Below are positions 60,570 to 64,000 of a stretch of DNA of 64,000 bases, one piece after another. Both the position numbers and the translations under genes were made by a program. Below the pieces are notes generated by a model. The model saw only the letters and a program-made list of their open reading frames with translations. It ran no database searches and was not told the DNA's origin. The DNA lies in assembly GCA_016790165.1 (NCBI GenBank), contig JAEUPL010000001.1:124001-188000 (forward strand). The letters are read 5' to 3'. Each line of letters begins with the position of its first letter. The stretch's first letter is position 1. Source of the stretch: Burkholderiales bacterium (GTDB lineage: Bacteria; Pseudomonadota; Gammaproteobacteria; Burkholderiales; Casimicrobiaceae).

Positions 60570-63088
60570 GCGTCGTGCCGCGCCTTATCGTGCGCTTCGT
60601 GCGGCGCGAGCTGCGCACCGCCGAGGCACGCATTCTGGTGCTAGCGCTCGCGGTGGCGGTGGCGAGCGTCGGAGCGGTGGCGATGTTCTCCGAGCGCGTC
60701 AAGGCGGCATTTGCCAATCAGGCGAACGTGCTTCTAGGCGCCGACGTCATGATTTCCGGTGATCGGCCGCTGCCGGAATCGCTGATTGCCGAGGCAACAG
60801 CGCGCGGCTTGCGCACGACGCTCTCCACCCGGTTTGGCAGCATGGTTGCGGCAGTGCGCAACGACGCCGTGGCGCCCGCCGGCGACACCGCGCTGAGTGA
60901 TGTCAAGGCGATCTCCGGCGACTACCCGCTGCGTGGCGCTCTGGAGAAACGCAACGCAGCGGGCGAGCGCGTGCCATTCGTGGCGAGCGTTCACCCGGGT
61001 GAAGTGTTTGTTGACGAGCGCCTCGCGGCGCGGCTGCGGGTAAAAGCGGGCGACCGCATCGAACTCGGCAAACTCAAGCCGCGTGTCGCGCAGGTCTTCG
61101 CCGAGGAGCCGGAGGTTGCCGGCAGCTTCCTCTCGGCGTCGCCGAAGGTGCTGATGAGCGATGCCGACGTCGCAGCCAGTGAGTTGCTCGGCCCCGGCAG
61201 CCGCGCGACGTACCGCCTGCAGGTGGCGGGGGATCGGGCGCAGGAATTCGCCGAAGCGATCAAACCAAGACTCGGCCCCGGCCAGCGATTGGAGACCGTT
61301 CGCGAGTTGCGACCGGAAGTGCGCTCCACCCTGGAGCGCAGCGAGCAGTTCCTCGGGCTCGCGGCGTCGTTCTCCGTTTTTCTCGCGGTGGTGGCGATCG
61401 TGCTCGCCTTGCGTCGCTACCTTAAGCGCGAGATCGATACCGCGACGCTCTTCCGCACACTCGGCGCGGGTCAGCGGCAAACCTTTCTGCACTTTCTGGG
61501 CCAATTCTTTGTGCTGGCACTGATCGCATGCGTGCTCGGCGTGCTGCTTGCCTTTGTTGCGCAGGCGCTACTGGCCTGGGCTGTGCGCGGCTTGTTTGCC
61601 TCGACACTGCCCCCCGCCGGCTGGCTGCCGCTGGGTAAGGCGTTTGCGACGGGGCCGATCCTGCTTTTGGGTTTTGCGTTGCCACCGCTGGTCGCACTGG
61701 CCGCGACACCACCGGTACGCGCCTTGCGGCGAGAGTTGCCGGCGGTGAATGGTGGCGGTGTGTTCGCCGTCCTGCTTGGCGCGATTGCCGTGTTGGCTGT
61801 CGTGCTGATGCAGTCGCAGGACTTGCAGACCGGCGCCATCTTTGTCGGCGGACTGATCGCACTGGTCGGCCTGGCGACGGGATTCGCGGCGCTCCTGTTG
61901 TGGGCGATCCGGCGCCTCGTCCGGCACGGCCGTCTGGGCAAGTTGGGCGGTCCGCAGAGCTGGGCGTATGGTCTGGCCAACCTGGATCGGCGGCGCCTCT
62001 CCACCGCGCTGCAGATTGCGTGTCTGGGGCTGGGAGTGACCACGCTCATCGCGGTTGGCTTCGTGCGGACGGATTTGTTCAGCGCGTGGCAAAAGTCACT
62101 ACCGCCCGACGCGCCGAACCGATTTCTAATCAACATCCAGCCCGACCAGATCGAATCGGTCCGCACGCTCTTGCCGAAGACTGCGGATGGCAAACCTATC
62201 GCGCTGTACCCGATGGTGCGTGGCCGCCTGGTCGCGGTTAACGACAAGGCGGTCAGCCCGAAAGACTACGCCGACGAACGTGCCAAGCGACTGGTGGATC
62301 GCGAGTTCAATCTCTCGGCGGCGGAAGCGCTGCCACCGGCAAACAAGATCGTGGCGGGTGAATACTTTGCGGCGACCGACCGCGGTGTGATGTCGATCGA
62401 GGACGGTATCGCGGCCACGCTGGGCCTGAAGCTCGGCGACCGGGTGACGTTTGACGTGGCGGGTGAAGCGCTCGAGGTACGCATCACCAGCCTGCGCAAG
62501 GTGGAATGGGACAGCTTCCGCGTCAACTTCTTCGCCCTGCTGCCTGAGCCGACCGTGGCGCCGTTGCCGAAGAGCTACATCACGGCGTTTCACCTTCCCG
62601 GCAGCGACAGCAAGACGTTGCCAACCATTGTCAACGTCGCGCCGAATGTGTTGGCCATTGATGTGTCGGAAATCATGGGCAGAGTGCGCGCGATTGTTGA
62701 CCAGGTGGCGCGCGCGCTGGAGTTTGTGTTCGCGTTTACATTACTTGCTGGCTTGCTCACGCTCTACACGGCCGTGGTCGCCACGCAAGACGAGCGGCGC
62801 TACGACACGGCACTGATCCGCACGCTAGGCGGCACGCGCCGCCAAATCGTTGCCAGTCTGATTGCCGAATTCTCCGCACTCGGGGGCGCCGCGGGGCTGC
62901 TTGGCGTGGCGGGCGCGATTGCGCTGACCTGGACACTCGCAACACGGATACTGAAAATCGACTTTGTGGCGTCGCCGTCGGTGTGGATTTCTGGATTCGC
63001 GCTCGCAACCGGCCTGACGATGCTTGCGGGCTGGCTCGGTACGCGTAGCGTGCTCAATACACCCCCCATTCAGGTGTTGCGAGAATAG
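60566..63088 (+). CDS. ybbP: ABC transporter permease YbbP (FtsX-like)
   Basis: 840 residues with FtsX-type permease domains in two halves: periplasmic MacB-like loops alternating with membrane clusters around residues 20-45, 265-400, 420-480 and 700-830. FVRRELRTAEARILVLALAVAVASVGAVAM opens it, and VATQDERRYDTALIRTLGGTRRQIVASLIAEF is the conserved coupling helix. Together with YbbA it forms a transporter whose substrate is not established in E. coli; the tesA neighbourhood hints at lipid or fatty-acid-related export. Confidence 0.92.
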   Translation: MSVVPRLIVRFVRRELRTAEARILVLALAVAVASVGAVAMFSERVKAAFANQANVLLGADVMISGDRPLPESLIAEATARGLRTTLSTRFGSMVAAVRNDAVAPAGDTALSDVKAISGDYPLRGALEKRNAAGERVPFVASVHPGEVFVDERLAARLRVKAGDRIELGKLKPRVAQVFAEEPEVAGSFLSASPKVLMSDADVAASELLGPGSRATYRLQVAGDRAQEFAEAIKPRLGPGQRLETVRELRPEVRSTLERSEQFLGLAASFSVFLAVVAIVLALRRYLKREIDTATLFRTLGAGQRQTFLHFLGQFFVLALIACVLGVLLAFVAQALLAWAVRGLFASTLPPAGWLPLGKAFATGPILLLGFALPPLVALAATPPVRALRRELPAVNGGGVFAVLLGAIAVLAVVLMQSQDLQTGAIFVGGLIALVGLATGFAALLLWAIRRLVRHGRLGKLGGPQSWAYGLANLDRRRLSTALQIACLGLGVTTLIAVGFVRTDLFSAWQKSLPPDAPNRFLINIQPDQIESVRTLLPKTADGKPIALYPMVRGRLVAVNDKAVSPKDYADERAKRLVDREFNLSAAEALPPANKIVAGEYFAATDRGVMSIEDGIAATLGLKLGDRVTFDVAGEALEVRITSLRKVEWDSFRVNFFALLPEPTVAPLPKSYITAFHLPGSDSKTLPTIVNVAPNVLAIDVSEIMGRVRAIVDQVARALEFVFAFTLLAGLLTLYTAVVATQDERRYDTALIRTLGGTRRQIVASLIAEFSALGGAAGLLGVAGAIALTWTLATRILKIDFVASPSVWISGFALATGLTMLAGWLGTRSVLNTPPIQVLRE

Positions 63089-63129
63089 TGCGCGACGACC
63101 ATGGGAGCGACGGGGCACGGAAAGACGGC

Positions 63130-63768
63130 ATGATCGACATACAAACCATCGAACATCGCGTTGCCAACGCGCGTGACTGGCACGGCACGCCGCTCGGCGA
63201 GGCCGGCGACATGAGCGTGCGTGAACGTGCGCAGATGCACGCGGCGCTGGGCCGTGCCGTTCGGCCCGCCGGCGTGTTGCTGCTCCTGGTAGAACGGGGC
63301 GCCGATCTCTCGCTCGTGCTGACCCAGCGCACCGCGCATCTGCACGATCATGCAGGACAGATCAGTTTTCCGGGCGGGCGCATGGACGAAGGGGATACCG
63401 ACATCGTCGCGACCGCCTTGCGCGAAGCGAACGAAGAGATCGGGGCCGATGCGGCGCAGATGCAGGTCGTCGGCACATTGCCCAATTACGTCACCGTCAC
63501 CGCCTACGAGGTGACACCGGTGGTGGCGCGATCACAGCCGCAGCGGTTCTCCGCCGACCCGTTTGAGGTGGCCGACGTGTTTGAGGTGCCGCTGGCACAC
63601 ATTCTTGACGAAGCGAACTGGCGACGCGACAGCTTTCTGCGCTTTGGCAAGCGGCGCGAGTATTGGGCCGTGCCATGGCAGGAGCGCTATATCTGGGGTG
63701 CCACAGCGGGCATGCTGCGCACCTTCCGCGACGTATTGCTACATCCGCAGCACGAGCATCATGATTGA
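63130..63768 (+). CDS. CoA-type NUDIX hydrolase (YeaB/NudL family)
   Basis: About 212 residues from ATG 63130, with GGAAAG 6-8 bp upstream. The NUDIX box is GRMDEGDTDIVATALREANEEIGA; Asp replaces the usual first Glu, as is typical of the coenzyme A pyrophosphatase subfamily. The preceding LTQRTAHLHDHAGQISFPGG is the CoA-NUDIX signature. It hydrolyses CoA or its oxidised forms. It is translationally close to the next gene, whose ATG overlaps its stop. Confidence 0.92.
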   Translation: MIDIQTIEHRVANARDWHGTPLGEAGDMSVRERAQMHAALGRAVRPAGVLLLLVERGADLSLVLTQRTAHLHDHAGQISFPGGRMDEGDTDIVATALREANEEIGADAAQMQVVGTLPNYVTVTAYEVTPVVARSQPQRFSADPFEVADVFEVPLAHILDEANWRRDSFLRFGKRREYWAVPWQERYIWGATAGMLRTFRDVLLHPQHEHHD

Positions 63769-64000
63769 TCAGGGCGGCAACAACGAAAGCGGCGCGCAAA
63801 GCACGCCGTACGTTCTGTTTGGCGGCGACGCTGGCGTTCGCGCACTGGTCGATGCGTTCTATGACCACATGGACCTGGACGAGTCGTACACCGGAATTCG
63901 CAAACTGCACCCGGAATCGCTCGACGGGTCGCGCGACAAACTGTACTGGTTTCTCTGCGGTTGGCTCGGCGGCCCGAATCGCTACGTTGAACGGTTTGGG
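63761..64000 (+). CDS. Group II truncated haemoglobin (3' truncated by window)
   Basis: The frame starts at ATG 63761, overlapping the NUDIX stop by 8 bp, and is open to the window edge (80 codons). The visible part contains the group II globin pattern: a short A/B helix (LVDAFYDHM), then LHPESLDGSRDKLYWFLCGWLGGPNRYVERFG, ending just where the proximal His region should begin. These small globins bind oxygen and help with oxidative or nitrosative stress. The C-terminus is beyond the window. Confidence 0.85.
   Translation, partial: MIDQGGNNESGAQSTPYVLFGGDAGVRALVDAFYDHMDLDESYTGIRKLHPESLDGSRDKLYWFLCGWLGGPNRYVERFG

Overview
This 64 kb window is a GC-rich (roughly 60-65 %), gene-dense chromosomal segment of a Gram-negative bacterium, most likely a betaproteobacterium (Burkholderiales-like). 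The indicators are a type II secretion secretin, a Bug/TctC-type periplasmic binding protein, a split methionine synthase (stand-alone homocysteine-binding half), a pyruvate dehydrogenase operon whose E3 carries its own lipoyl domain, a tkt-gap-pgk cluster, and an alpha-2-macroglobulin/PBP1C pair. No tRNA, rRNA, CRISPR array, prophage or transposase was seen. The taxonomic placement is inferred from gene content only.

Layout. 1-7.7 kb (+): 3' end of gspD, a small lipoprotein, then a run of exported proteins (an abundant-looking surface protein with a near-consensus promoter, a cysteine-containing Ser/Thr-rich protein with Ig-like modules, a parvulin-type PPIase, and a dockerin-like plus Hag-like-repeat protein). 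7.7-15.7 kb (-): a glycosyltransferase with a TPR-like N-terminus, an M14 carboxypeptidase, and three overlapping or closely spaced glycosyltransferase genes (two OGT/SPINDLY-like GT41, one DXD sugar transferase). 15.7-20.6 kb (-): pgk, a GNAT acetyltransferase, gap and tkt. 20.9-23.4 kb: rhodanese, MetH homocysteine domain, Bug-type receptor. 23.9-30.2 kb (+): aceE-aceF-lpdA. 30.4-41 kb: ychF, YqiA-like esterase, DUF1801 protein, an FMN riboswitch with type II lumazine synthase, a TPR-GGDEF diguanylate cyclase, prmC, pyrF, prfA and recG. 41-48.6 kb (+): a 1752-residue alpha-2-macroglobulin with a CLEQ thioester motif, and pbpC. 48.6-64 kb: bioC/bioH, comF, trmL, uup, fadD, an orphan glycine-rich protein, a VOC protein, the tesA-selU-frnE operon, the divergent ybbA-ybbP transporter, a CoA-type NUDIX hydrolase and the start of a truncated haemoglobin.

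The most interesting structure lies between the genes. Five intergenic sites (10949, 20768, 23605, 36285, 53768) carry the same kind of element: about 125 bp long, ends with inverted ACAGCTTTTTGGC-like repeats, and a GTCGAC (GTCAAC in one copy) at exactly the same central offset in every copy. All five lie immediately 5' of a minus-strand gene. A second family (28263, 31601, 37359) consists of inverted arrays of a 7-bp unit (CATTCGT/ACGAATG) around a variable core; one copy sits inside the pyruvate dehydrogenase operon just upstream of lpdA. Both look like non-coding mobile or regulatory repeats.

Most other genes are conserved housekeeping genes. The first 15.7 kb may form a surface-protein export and glycosylation locus: secretin, exported substrates, a periplasmic foldase, and cytoplasmic glycosyltransferases encoded next door. 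That link is an inference from neighbourhood.
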